The notes beneath the pieces are model-generated. The model was not told the DNA's origin, did no database searches, and saw only the letters and a program-made list of their open reading frames with translations. This document shows, one piece after another, positions 42,777 to 50,875 of a stretch of DNA of 53,480 nucleotides. Position numbers and translations under genes: made by a program. Within the stretch, counting starts at the first letter, position 1. Every line of letters starts with the position of its first letter. Source of the stretch: Agromyces seonyuensis (GTDB taxonomy: Bacteria; Actinomycetota; Actinomycetes; Actinomycetales; Microbacteriaceae); contig NZ_WSTA01000018.1 of the NCBI RefSeq assembly GCF_009789225.1, positions 1 to 53,480 of the forward strand, read 5' to 3'.

Positions 42777-43790
42777 CTACTCGGCCGGCCTCGGGACGGA
42801 GAGCACGTCGAGACAGCGCGCGAGCCGCTCGATCCACCAGTCGCGCCGCTCCGGCGAGGCGGCGCCGCCGGCGAGGAGCCGGGCGTCCGGCACGACCCGG
42901 CGCACCGGGATGAGCCCGTCGACCGGCAAGAGCGGGGTATCCGTCACGTCGGCGGCCAGGAGCGCGGCCGTGCCGAGCCCGCAGTCGTAGTCGAGACCCT
43001 CGACGGCGGCCGCGAGGTGCACGCCCATCGCCAGCCCGACGCTCGTCTCGAGGGCGCTCGAGACGACGACGGGCAGGCCGGTGCGCGCCGTCAGGTCGAG
43101 CACGCGGTGGATGCCGCCGAGCGGCTGGGCCTTCACGATGAGCAGATCCGCGGCACCGGCCTCGGCGACCGCGAGCGGATCCGACGCCTTGCGAACGGAC
43201 TCGTCGGCCGCGATCGGCACGTCGAGGTAGGCGATCCGCTCGCGGATCTCGGCGAGCTCGTCGACGGACTCGCACGGCTGCTCGATGTACTCGAGGTCGA
43301 AGGGCGCGAGAGCGTGGATGGCCCGTTCGGCGGCATCCACGCTCCACCCGGCGTTGGCGTCGACGCGGATGCGGCCCTCCGGGCCGAGCTCCTCGCGGAC
43401 GGCGGCGACCCGCGCGACGTCCTGCGAAAGCGTCTGATCGGCGCCGGCGACCTTGACCTTCGCAGTGCGGCAGCCGGGGAAGCGCGCGAGCACCGCGGGC
43501 ACCTCGTCCGGGTCGACGGCCGGGACCGTGGCATTGACCCGTACGGCGTCGCGCCGGCTCGACGGGGCAGCCCGCCAGCCGAAGTCGATCGCGCCGGCGA
43601 GCCATGCGGCGGCCTCGTCGTCGCCGTACTCGAGGAACGGCGAGAACTCGGTCCACCCGTGCGGGCCCTCCAGCAGCATCGCCTCCCTCACTGTGATGCC
43701 GCGGAAGCGCGTCACCATCGGCAGCGCCAGGACGTGCGCGTTCGTCAGGAGTTCGCCGAGTCCGGGGAGTTCGCCGTCGAGTCCGCTCAT
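42777..43790 (-). CDS. menC: o-Succinylbenzoate synthase
   Basis: 337 residues, enolase superfamily. It dehydrates SHCHC to o-succinylbenzoate in menaquinone synthesis. Catalytic features: TAKVKVAG (Lys acid-base pair), the metal ligands in RVDANAGW, YIEQP and AADES, then LIVKAQPLGG (second Lys). ATG 43790 lies 6 nt after TAGGGT (43797-43802, minus strand). Its last residues PAE and TAG resemble a mutated repeat arm. Divergent from the acyl-CoA ligase. Confidence 0.92.
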   Translation of the reverse strand: MSGLDGELPGLGELLTNAHVLALPMVTRFRGITVREAMLLEGPHGWTEFSPFLEYGDDEAAAWLAGAIDFGWRAAPSSRRDAVRVNATVPAVDPDEVPAVLARFPGCRTAKVKVAGADQTLSQDVARVAAVREELGPEGRIRVDANAGWSVDAAERAIHALAPFDLEYIEQPCESVDELAEIRERIAYLDVPIAADESVRKASDPLAVAEAGAADLLIVKAQPLGGIHRVLDLTARTGLPVVVSSALETSVGLAMGVHLAAAVEGLDYDCGLGTAALLAADVTDTPLLPVDGLIPVRRVVPDARLLAGGAASPERRDWWIERLARCLDVLSVPRPAE

Positions 43791-43859
43791 CCTCGAACCC
43801 TATTGCGCGGGCATCCGCAAATGCAGGCAGCCGCAAGCACGGCGGCATAGCCTCGGAGG

Positions 43860-45554
43860 ATGCCCGCCTTCGAGGAACGTCCCTGGCTCAGCTCCTACGC
43901 GGAGGGGGTGGACGCCGACATCCCCGAGGTGACGGAGTCGCTCGTCGACATGTTCGAGACGAGCGTGCGGCGGCACAGCCGTCGGGTCGCCCTCGAGTTC
44001 TACGGCCGCGAGACGAAGTACCGCGAGCTCGGCGACGCCGTGCGACGGGCCGCGATGGGCCTGCGCCGCCTCGGCGTCAAGCGCGGGGACCGCGTCGCCA
44101 TCGTCCTGCCGAACTGCCCGCAGCACGTCGTCGCGTTCTACGCGGCGCTGCGCCTCGGCGCGATCGTCGTCGAGCACAACCCGCTGTACACGCCGCGGGA
44201 GCTCCGCCACCAGTTCGAGGACCACGGGGCGAAGTTCGCGATAGTCTGGGACAAGGTCGCCGACCTCGTCGCCGGGTTCGACGCCGACGTGCGCCCCGCG
44301 GGCGTCGTCGCCGTGGATGTCTCGCGCGCGCTGCCGTTCGGCAAGCGGTTCGCGCTCCGCCTGCCGCTGCCGAAGGCGCGCGACGCGCGCGCGGCGCTGA
44401 CCGCGAGGCCGACGGTGAGGTCGGTGCGCGATTGGAACGACGTCGTCGACGTGCGGCCGCTGCCGGCGAGGCACCCGCGCCCCGAGATCGACGACGTGGC
44501 CCTGCTCCAGTACACCTCGGGCACCTCCGGCACGCCGAAGGCGGCGATCCTCACCCACCGCAACCTCCGCGCCAACGCGATGCAGGGCCGGGCGTGGGTG
44601 CCCGGGATGCTGCCCGGCCGCGAGGTCTTCTACGGGGTGCTGCCGTTCTTCCACGCCTACGGGCTGACGCTCTGCCTCACCTTCGCGATGAGCGTCGGTG
44701 CGCGGCTCGTGCTCTTCCCGCGCTTCGAGCTCGAGGCCGTGCTCGAGGCGGTCAAGCGCACGCCGCCGACGTTCCTGCCCGCGGTGCCGCCGATCTACGA
44801 CGCGCTCTCGCGGGCGGCGGAGCGCCGCAAGGACGTCGACCTGTCGAGCATCCGGTTCGCGATCTCGGGCGCCATGAGCCTGCCCGTGCCCACCGTCGAG
44901 CGCTGGGAGGACGTGACCGGCGGGCTGCTCGTCGAGGGCTATGGGATGACCGAGGCGTCGCCCGTCGCGATCGGCAACCCGATGGGTCCGACGCGCCGAC
45001 CCGGCACCGTGGGCGTGCCGTTCCCGAGCACCGACATCCGGGTCGTCGACCGCGACGACCCCCGTGTCGACCTCGGCCCGGGCGAAGCGGGGGAGCTGCT
45101 CCTCAAGGGTCCGCAGATCTTCGCCGGGTACTGGAACCGGCCCGAGGAGACGCAGGCGACGCTGCTGCCCGGCGGCTGGCTGCGAACGGGCGACATCGTG
45201 ACCGTCTCCGAGGACGGCTTCGTCTCGATCGTCGACCGCGCCAAGGAGCTCATCGTCACGGGCGGGTTCAACGTGTCGCCGTCGGAAGTCGAGCTCGTGC
45301 TCGTCGGGCACCCCGACGTGCTGGGCGCCGCCGTCGTCGGTCTGCCCCGCCGTGACGGCGGCGAGGACGTCACGGCCGTCGTCGAGCTCCGCGAGGGCGC
45401 CGTATTCGACGCGGGCGCCTTGCGCGACTTCGCCCGCAGCGGCCTCGCGGGCTACAAGGTGCCCAAGCACGTGCACGTCGTCGACGAGCTGCCCCGCTCG
45501 CTCGTGGGCAAGGTGCTGCGCCGCCAGGTGCGCGACTCCCTCATCGGCGGTTGA
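43860..45554 (+). CDS. Long-chain fatty acid-CoA ligase (AMP-forming)
   Basis: 564 residues, ANL superfamily. P-loop YTSGTSGTPKAA, LPFFHAYGLTLCL, VEGYGMTEASP, the hinge region WLRTGDIVTVSEDGFVSIVDRAKELIVTGGFNVSPSEVE, and the catalytic Lys in SLVGKVLRR. It activates fatty acids with ATP and CoA, with FadD-type similarity over its whole length. GGAGG directly precedes the ATG at 43860, and TAGCCT (43848-43853) lies 6 nt upstream; a leaderless start is likely. It stands between menC and menB without a known pathway link. Confidence 0.9.
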   Translation: MPAFEERPWLSSYAEGVDADIPEVTESLVDMFETSVRRHSRRVALEFYGRETKYRELGDAVRRAAMGLRRLGVKRGDRVAIVLPNCPQHVVAFYAALRLGAIVVEHNPLYTPRELRHQFEDHGAKFAIVWDKVADLVAGFDADVRPAGVVAVDVSRALPFGKRFALRLPLPKARDARAALTARPTVRSVRDWNDVVDVRPLPARHPRPEIDDVALLQYTSGTSGTPKAAILTHRNLRANAMQGRAWVPGMLPGREVFYGVLPFFHAYGLTLCLTFAMSVGARLVLFPRFELEAVLEAVKRTPPTFLPAVPPIYDALSRAAERRKDVDLSSIRFAISGAMSLPVPTVERWEDVTGGLLVEGYGMTEASPVAIGNPMGPTRRPGTVGVPFPSTDIRVVDRDDPRVDLGPGEAGELLLKGPQIFAGYWNRPEETQATLLPGGWLRTGDIVTVSEDGFVSIVDRAKELIVTGGFNVSPSEVELVLVGHPDVLGAAVVGLPRRDGGEDVTAVVELREGAVFDAGALRDFARSGLAGYKVPKHVHVVDELPRSLVGKVLRRQVRDSLIGG

Positions 45555-45577
45555 CCGCTGCAGCCGGGCAGCCCCGT

Positions 45578-46180
45578 TCACAGCGGGACGGCGTCGGCGA
45601 GCAGCGCCACGAGCTCTGCCGCGTCGAGAGCGCCCGCGTCGATGAGCCGCACGGGGTGCCCGATTGCCCGTTCGACGAGCAGTGCGAGCCGGCCGAGGTC
45701 GACGTCGAACCGCGCATCGACCTCGACGAGCAGTTCCACGGCCCCATCGGTGACGGCCTCGCCCCGGGCGACGCTGCCGACGATCTTCGGGCGACGCGCA
45801 CCCTGCGCCGCGAGTTCGCCGCGGAGCATCCAACCGTGCGCCGCGACCTCGGCGCACGCCGGCGGCCGGCGAATCGGCGTCAGCCGCCAATCGAGCGAAT
45901 GCCCGGTCGCGGAGACGAGCCGGTGCAGGGTCGCGACCGAGGGCTCGCGGTCGCCGCACTCGTACTGGCTGATCATCGACCGGGCGACCCCGGCATGTCG
46001 CGCGACCTCCGCCTGAGTCAGTCCGCTCGCCACGCGGGCGCGGCGAAGGATCTCCGCCGCTGTCGGTTCCGGGAGCCCGACGGGCCGGGACGACGAAGCG
46101 GATTCCGGGTTGTCGCGGATCGCTGACTTCGATGCAAGCGATCCGTAGTACTCGCTCATCGCGAGCAGGTCTTCGAGCAC
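45578..46180 (-). CDS. XRE-type HTH fused to a nucleotidyltransferase-like domain
   Basis: 200 residues from GTG 46180, which has GGAGG 6 nt upstream; a later ATG at 46159 lacks one. XRE helix-turn-helix at about residues 40-95 (ILRRARVASGLTQAEVARHAGVARSMISQYECGDREP). From about 128, RRPKIVGSVARGEAVTDGAVELLVEVD looks like the GSxARGE start of a minimal nucleotidyltransferase (MNT/antitoxin type), but the catalytic Asp-x-Asp is not present (TDGAVELLVEVD), so activity is doubtful. It may be an antitoxin-like regulator. No toxin partner (HEPN) gene is adjacent. Confidence 0.75.
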   Translation of the reverse strand: MLEDLLAMSEYYGSLASKSAIRDNPESASSSRPVGLPEPTAAEILRRARVASGLTQAEVARHAGVARSMISQYECGDREPSVATLHRLVSATGHSLDWRLTPIRRPPACAEVAAHGWMLRGELAAQGARRPKIVGSVARGEAVTDGAVELLVEVDARFDVDLGRLALLVERAIGHPVRLIDAGALDAAELVALLADAVPL

Positions 46181-46300
46181 GTCGGGCCTCCGTTCGTCCG
46201 GTCGGTGCGATCGGCAGGGTCGGACGCGAGGGAGGCCTGCGAAGGCGAGTCCGTCGCAGCGGTGGATCTCCGAGCCCTCCTGCTCGGGCGGGAGGAGTGT

Positions 46301-47257
46301 TCAGGCGCGCCCGAAGCGCGCTGCCAGGTCTCGTCCGAGGGCGCCGAGCTCCGCTGCCACGCCGGGAGCGTCGCGCACTTCGCGCACCGACCAGGGCGCC
46401 AACTGCTCGGCGAGGCCGCGATCACTGTGCGCGGCGGCGCGTACGAGAGCGGTCGGGCGTCCCTCCGGGGTCGGTGGGCCGTCGCCGAGGCGTTCGGCAT
46501 GCCGGCCGAACCGGTCGAGCAGGGCATCGACGACCGCGTCGTCCACGACCACGACGGCTGCGACGCGCGAGCGGTTCGCCTCGAGTTCGGCGACGATGCC
46601 CGCCCAGGCCGCGGTCGCGTCGTAGCCATCCGGGCGCTCGAAGGTGCGCTCGAGCACCTCGACGTCGGTCATCCGGTCGAGGAGATACGTGCGATGCTCG
46701 CCGCCTCGCCGGGCGAGCAGGTACCAGCGGTCGTGCTTGACGGCGAGCCCGAGCGGGTCGACCTCGCGGTCCGCGGCGGTACCGCTGCGGGCGTAGCCGA
46801 AGCGCACCGCGCGCCGCTCGACGATGGCGTGCTGCAAGAGGTCCGCCCATGCCGGGCGGGGTCGGGTCACTGCGCCCCAGGGCGACGGGTCGACGACGAC
46901 CGCGTCCGCAGCGGCGGCCGCATCGGCGCGGAACGTCTCGGGCAGGGCGCGCAGGAGTTTGCGGAGCGCGGAGCCGGCGGGCGCATCGCGGGCGCTCGCG
47001 GGGCCCAGCAGGGCGAAGAGGCCGCGGGCCTCGTCGGCGGTGAGTCCCGAAAGGTCCGTGCGGCCGCCGCCGAGCAGTCGCCAACCGCCGCCGCGACCGG
47101 CCTGCGGGTAGACCGGGATGCCCGCCGCCGACAGCGCCTCGAAGTCCCGTCGGGCGGTCGCGAGCGAGATCTCGAGCTCCTCGGCCAGCTCGCGCGCGGT
47201 CACGAGGCCCCGGGCCTGCAGGAGCAGGAGGGCCGCCACGAGTCGATCGGCGCGCAT
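46301..47257 (-). CDS. WYL-domain transcriptional regulator
   Basis: 318 residues starting MRADRLVAALLLLQARG. An N-terminal HTH of DeoR/HTH_11 type (residues 1-55, VTARELAEELEISLATARRDFEALSAAGIPVY), then the WYL domain (about residues 145-205) with RWYLLARRGGEHRTYLLDRM, and the C-terminal WCX part. WYL proteins bind single-stranded nucleic acids or ligands. It is divergent from the VOC gene across 112 bases and may control it. A longer frame to 47302 lacks a good start; AGGAAG is 9 nt before ATG 47257. Confidence 0.86.
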   Translation of the reverse strand: MRADRLVAALLLLQARGLVTARELAEELEISLATARRDFEALSAAGIPVYPQAGRGGGWRLLGGGRTDLSGLTADEARGLFALLGPASARDAPAGSALRKLLRALPETFRADAAAAADAVVVDPSPWGAVTRPRPAWADLLQHAIVERRAVRFGYARSGTAADREVDPLGLAVKHDRWYLLARRGGEHRTYLLDRMTDVEVLERTFERPDGYDATAAWAGIVAELEANRSRVAAVVVVDDAVVDALLDRFGRHAERLGDGPPTPEGRPTALVRAAAHSDRGLAEQLAPWSVREVRDAPGVAAELGALGRDLAARFGRA

Positions 47258-47369
47258 GTCTCCATCTTCCTCGGAAAAGTAGTCAGAAGGTGAGCACTTC
47301 ACCCGAGGATGCTGGAATCAGCGGCGATCGAGGGGATCGCCCGACCGATCCGTCAGAGGGGTTCCGATC

Positions 47370-47783
47370 ATGTTCCGAGGATTCGCCACCGCCAACATCA
47401 CCGCCATCGACCTGGAGGCCGCCGCCGCCTGGTACGCCGAGGTCTTCAGCCTCGAACCGTATTTCTCGGTCCCCGGCTACCGGGAGTTCCGCGTCGGCGA
47501 CGACGAGGACGAGTTCGGCATCATCGACGCGGCCTACGTGCCCGGTGCGGAGGCGCAGGCTCCCGCAGTGGCCGGCATCTTCTGGCACGTCGACGACCTC
47601 GACGCCGAGTTCGAGCGCATCGTCGCCCTCGGAGCGCAGGTCGCCCAGCCGATCACCGTGCGCGGCGAGGGATTCCGCACCGCAACGCTCGCCGACCCGT
47701 TCGGCAACCTGCTCGGCATCATGGAGAACGCCCACTTCCGGGCGGCGCACGAGGAGGCCGCCGCGACGGCGACGGCCGAGTAG
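47370..47783 (+). CDS. VOC (glyoxalase) family protein
   Basis: 137 residues, MFRGFATANITAIDLEAAAAWYAEVFSLEPYF. Two VOC beta-alpha modules; FWHVDDLDAEFERIVALGAQV and LADPFGNLLGIMEN are family patterns. It is of the lyase/dioxygenase/bleomycin-resistance superfamily; a small-molecule function is not predictable. It is divergent from the WYL regulator, a common arrangement for such pairs. Unlike most neighbours, no -10 hexamer sits just before its ATG. Confidence 0.85.
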   Translation: MFRGFATANITAIDLEAAAAWYAEVFSLEPYFSVPGYREFRVGDDEDEFGIIDAAYVPGAEAQAPAVAGIFWHVDDLDAEFERIVALGAQVAQPITVRGEGFRTATLADPFGNLLGIMENAHFRAAHEEAAATATAE

Positions 47784-47886
47784 CCCCTCGGCCCTCGGCC
47801 CTCGGTCCGCGGCCCTCGGTCCGCGGCCCTCGGCCCGCGGCTGTGGCGCTCCGCCGCTCCGCCGCTCCGCCGCTCCGCCGCCATCC
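47784..47886. repeat. Two short low-complexity tandem tracts
   Basis: 47784-47842 is a run of CGGCCCTC / GGTCCGCGGCCCTC units, and 47849-47882 is about four copies of CCGCTCCG. Both lie between the VOC stop and the palindrome at 47887. They are non-coding, and slippage is likely. Confidence 0.8.
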
Positions 47887-47944
47887 CGAGTGGGTAGGTG
47901 CTGCGGGTGCGTCGTGCCGCGCACCCGCAGCACCTACCCACTCG
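47887..47944. repeat. 25-bp perfect inverted repeat
   Basis: Left arm 47887-47911 (CGAGTGGGTAGGTGCTGC… ) and right arm 47920-47944 are exactly complementary over 25 bases with an 8-base loop (TCGTGCCG). It is unrelated to the GGTCGAGTAG family. It lies 17 bases before the TPR gene, whose ribosome-binding AGGA is just after the arm. Confidence 0.9.
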
Positions 47945-47961
47945 CGTGACAGGATGACTCG

Positions 47962-48501
47962 GTGAACGATGCATCCCGCAACTGGCCAGCACCCGACGCC
48001 GAGTGGGAGGCCCGGGTCGATGCGGTCTGGGCCGCGGACCTCGCCGACCTCGAACTCCGGGAGCGCATCGCCGCCCTCGCCGCCGAGCTGGCCGACGGGC
48101 ATCCGATCGCCCACTTCGAGGTCGGCGGCAGCTTCGACTCCACGGGCGATGCGGCGACGGCCGTCGAGCACTACCGGGCCGCGCTCGCCGCGGGGCTCGA
48201 GCCGGACCGGCGCCGGCAGTGCGTCATCCAACTCGCGAGCTCGTTGCGCAACCTCGGCGAGGCCGACCACGCTGTGCAGCTGCTCACCGACGAGCTCGCC
48301 CACGCCGAGGAGCCGCACGAGGCGCAACTGCGCGCGTTCCTCGCACTCGCGCTCGCCGACGCCGGGCGCGAGCGGGAAGCGGTCGGCCTCGCGGTCGGCG
48401 CGGTGGGCTCGCTCGTCGAGCGATACCGCCGCAGCCTCACCGCGTACGGCGCGGAGCTCGCGGGCGAGGCGTTCCCGCCCGCTCTCCCGGTGGTCGAGTA
48501 G
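47962..48501 (+). CDS. Tetratricopeptide-repeat protein
   Basis: 179 residues from GTG 47962, with AGGA about 7 nt upstream. Several TPR-like helical pairs: PIAHFEVGGSFDSTGDAATAVEHYRAALAAG, QCVIQLASSLRNLGEADHAVQLLTDELA and EAQLRAFLALALADAGREREAVGLAVGA. It resembles the small Tet-repeat family common in actinobacteria; partners are unknown. The final PVVE and TAG stop come from palindromic repeat I. Confidence 0.83.
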   Translation: MNDASRNWPAPDAEWEARVDAVWAADLADLELRERIAALAAELADGHPIAHFEVGGSFDSTGDAATAVEHYRAALAAGLEPDRRRQCVIQLASSLRNLGEADHAVQLLTDELAHAEEPHEAQLRAFLALALADAGREREAVGLAVGAVGSLVERYRRSLTAYGAELAGEAFPPALPVVE

Positions 48502-48627
48502 CGACGAAGGGTCTCCTCCCGCTGGTCGAGTAGCGACGAAGGAGCGTCTCCTCCCGCTGGTCGAGTAGCGACGAAGGAGCGCCTCCTCCCGCTGGTCGAG
48601 TAGCGACGAAGGAGCGTATCGAGACCC
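48489..48627. repeat. Palindromic repeat locus I: four left arms in tandem, no right arm
   Basis: TGGTCGAGTAGCGACGAAGG occurs at about 48491, 48523, 48558 and 48593, separated by CTCCTCCCGC spacers (32, 35 and 35 base periods). The last copy ends in the full CGTATCGAGACC. It is directional and cannot form the usual hairpin. It starts inside the TPR gene and ends just before the menB -10. Confidence 0.9.
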
Positions 48628-48631
48628 GAAC

Positions 48632-48637
48632 TAGGCT
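48632..48637 (+). promoter_or_regulatory. -10 hexamer TAGGCT for menB
   Basis: It ends 7 nt before ATG 48645, directly behind repeat I. Confidence 0.5.
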
Positions 48638-48644
48638 GGAACCC

Positions 48645-49553
48645 ATGCGCGACGAGGTCTCCGAACTGTTCGATCCGAGCCAGTGGGTGCTCGCCCCCGG
48701 GGCGGAGCGGCTGACCGACATCACCTCGCACCGCTCCCTCGACGGCCGTATCGCGCGCATCGCGTTCGACCGCCCCGAGGTGCGCAACGCCTTCCGGCCG
48801 CACACCGTCGACGAGCTCTACACGGAGCTCGACGCCGCGCGGCAGGACTCGACGGTCGGCGTCGTGCTCATCACGGGCAACGGCCCGAGCTCCAGGGACG
48901 GCGGCTGGGCGTTCTGCTCCGGCGGCGACCAGCGCATCCGTGGCCGTGACGGCTACAAGTACTCCGACGACGAAGTCTCCGTCGGCGACCCGGCCCGCGC
49001 GGGCCGCCTGCACATCCTCGAGGTGCAGCGCCTCATCCGCTTCATGCCGAAGGTCGTCATCGCGGTCGTGCCCGGCTGGGCGGCGGGCGGCGGCCACTCC
49101 CTGCACGTCGTGTGCGACCTCACGATCGCCTCGCGCGAGCACGGCCGCTTCAAGCAGACGGATGCGGACGTGGGCTCCTTCGACGGCGGCTACGGCTCCG
49201 CGTACTTCGCCCGGCAGATCGGGCAGAAGTTCGCCCGCGAGGTGTTCTTCCTCGCCGAGGAGTACTCGGCCGACCGCGCCTACGAGATGGGCGCCGTCAA
49301 CCGCGTCGTTCCCCACGCCGAGCTCGAGCGCGAGGCGATCTCGATGGCGCGCACGATCCTGACGAAGTCGCCCACGGCGATCCGCATGCTGAAGTTCTCG
49401 TTCAACGCCGTCGACGACGGCATGGTCGGCCAGCAGGTCTTCGCGGGCGAGGCGACGCGGCTCGCCTACGGCACCGACGAAGCGGTCGAGGGCCGTGACG
49501 CGTTCCTGCAGAAGCGCGAGCCCGACTGGTCGCCCTTCCCCTGGCAGTACTGA
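48645..49553 (+). CDS. menB: 1,4-Dihydroxy-2-naphthoyl-CoA synthase
   Basis: 302 residues, crotonase superfamily. Closes the naphthoate ring of o-succinylbenzoyl-CoA in menaquinone synthesis. Signatures: FDRPEVRNAFRPHTVDEL, WAFCSGGDQRIRGRDGY, PGWAAGGGHSLHVVCDLTIAS (oxyanion hole), DADVGSFDGGYGSAYFARQIG, and C-terminal WSPFPWQY. ATG 48645, with TAGGCT 7 nt upstream. menE follows after 34 bases. Confidence 0.95.
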   Translation: MRDEVSELFDPSQWVLAPGAERLTDITSHRSLDGRIARIAFDRPEVRNAFRPHTVDELYTELDAARQDSTVGVVLITGNGPSSRDGGWAFCSGGDQRIRGRDGYKYSDDEVSVGDPARAGRLHILEVQRLIRFMPKVVIAVVPGWAAGGGHSLHVVCDLTIASREHGRFKQTDADVGSFDGGYGSAYFARQIGQKFAREVFFLAEEYSADRAYEMGAVNRVVPHAELEREAISMARTILTKSPTAIRMLKFSFNAVDDGMVGQQVFAGEATRLAYGTDEAVEGRDAFLQKREPDWSPFPWQY

Positions 49554-49559
49554 CCTCAG

Positions 49560-49587
49560 CCGGTCGAGTGCGGAGCGAATCGAGACC
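49560..49587 (+). repeat. Palindromic repeat locus J: single short left arm
   Basis: CGGTCGAGTGCGGAGCG followed by AATCGAGACC, a degenerate left arm with no right arm. It ends directly at the menE ATG and so forms most of the menB-menE gap. Confidence 0.75.
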
Positions 49588-50754
49588 ATGAAGCCGCTGA
49601 TCCGAGTCCCGGGGCAGGACGTCCCCGCGCTCCGCGCCGCACTGGCCGCAGCGCTCGACGGTGGGCCCGCGGTCTTCCCGCTCGCCGCAGCGGACCAGGC
49701 GGTCGCCGGTGTCCCGGACCAGGTCGACGAGCGGATCGCCCTCGTCGTCGAGACGAGCGGCTCGACGGCCCGGCCGAAGCGCGTCGCGCTCGCCGCGGAC
49801 GCCCTCATCGCCGGCGCCGAGGCATCCGCCGCTGCGCTCGAGGGCCACGGACGCTGGCTCCTCGCCCTCCCCGGTCACTACATCGCCGGCGCGCAGGTGC
49901 TCGTGCGCTCGATCGTCGCCGGCCACGAGCCCGAGGTGCTGCCCGACGGGCCGTTCACGGCCGAGGCGTTCGCCCACGCGACCATGCGGATCATGCGCAC
50001 GCGCGACGCCCGCCCGCGCTACACCTCGCTCGTCCCCGTGCAGCTCGCCCGGCTCGTCGAAGCGGCCGCCGGCGACCCCGACCACGACGCCGCCCGCGCA
50101 CTCGGCGCGTACGCGGCCGTCCTCGTCGGCGGACAGGCGCTGCCGGCCGACACGGCCGAACGTACGGCGGCGCTCGGTGCGCGGATCGTGCGCACCTACG
50201 GCTCGAGCGAGACCGCCGGCGGCTGCGTCTACGACGGTCGGTCGCTGCCGGGCGTGCGCGTGCGGGTGACCGACGGACAGGTCGAACTCGGCGGCCCGGC
50301 GCTCGCTGCCGGTTACCTCGACGACCCCGCGCGCACCGCGGCCGCCTTCCACGAGGATGCCGAGGGCCGCTGGTACCGCACCGGCGACCTCGGGATGCTC
50401 GGCGAGACGGGCATCCTCAGGGTCACGGGCCGGGCCGACGACGTGATCATCTCGGGCGGCGTCAAGGTCGTGCTCGGCGAGGTGGAGCGCGCCGTCCGGG
50501 CAGCGGCCGGGTTCGCCGACGCCGTCGTCGTGCGCGTCGCCGACCCCGTGTGGGGCGAACGGCCCGCGGTGCTCGCCGCGGCGGTGGACGGCCGCACCGA
50601 CGAGGCATCCGCACTCGCGACCCTGGCGGCCGCGATCGACGCCGCGGGTCTCCCGACGGCGGCCAGACCGACCCGGATCGCGTTCGCGGCCAGCATCCCG
50701 CTGCTCTCCTCGGGCAAGCCCGACCGTCGCGCAGCGGCGGCACTCTTCGCCTGA
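49588..50754 (+). CDS. menE: o-Succinylbenzoate-CoA ligase
   Basis: 388 residues, short ANL enzyme as is typical for actinobacterial MenE. P-loop ETSGSTARPKRVAL, RTYGSSETAGGCVYDG, WYRTGDLG, the hinge RADDVIISGGVKVVLGEVE, and the catalytic Lys in LSSGKPDRRA. It makes OSB-CoA for MenB. ATG 49588 begins right after repeat J; no TANNNT is close and GGAG is about 13 nt upstream, so it may depend on coupling to menB. Confidence 0.92.
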   Translation: MKPLIRVPGQDVPALRAALAAALDGGPAVFPLAAADQAVAGVPDQVDERIALVVETSGSTARPKRVALAADALIAGAEASAAALEGHGRWLLALPGHYIAGAQVLVRSIVAGHEPEVLPDGPFTAEAFAHATMRIMRTRDARPRYTSLVPVQLARLVEAAAGDPDHDAARALGAYAAVLVGGQALPADTAERTAALGARIVRTYGSSETAGGCVYDGRSLPGVRVRVTDGQVELGGPALAAGYLDDPARTAAAFHEDAEGRWYRTGDLGMLGETGILRVTGRADDVIISGGVKVVLGEVERAVRAAAGFADAVVVRVADPVWGERPAVLAAAVDGRTDEASALATLAAAIDAAGLPTAARPTRIAFAASIPLLSSGKPDRRAAAALFA

Positions 50755-50862
50755 CGGCGTCCCGCAGCAGCCCGGGGCGCTCCGGCAGCCGCGAACGGCC
50801 CGGCGCTGCCGCTCGCAGTGGGACGGCGGGGCATTCTGGGCGGAGGCATGGGAACGCGGTCC

Positions 50863-50868
50863 TACGAT
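50863..50868 (+). promoter_or_regulatory. -10 hexamer TACGAT that sets the menA start
   Basis: It overlaps an upstream ATG (50867) and ends 7 nt before GTG 50876, making GTG the likely start of a leaderless menA mRNA. Confidence 0.5.
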
Positions 50869-50875
50869 GGCTTCC

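Noticed and set aside
48489-48627. Regularly spaced repeats that look like a CRISPR array
   Set aside because: The spacers are identical (CTCCTCCCGC) and only 10 bases, the repeat is the intergenic palindrome arm, and no cas genes are near.
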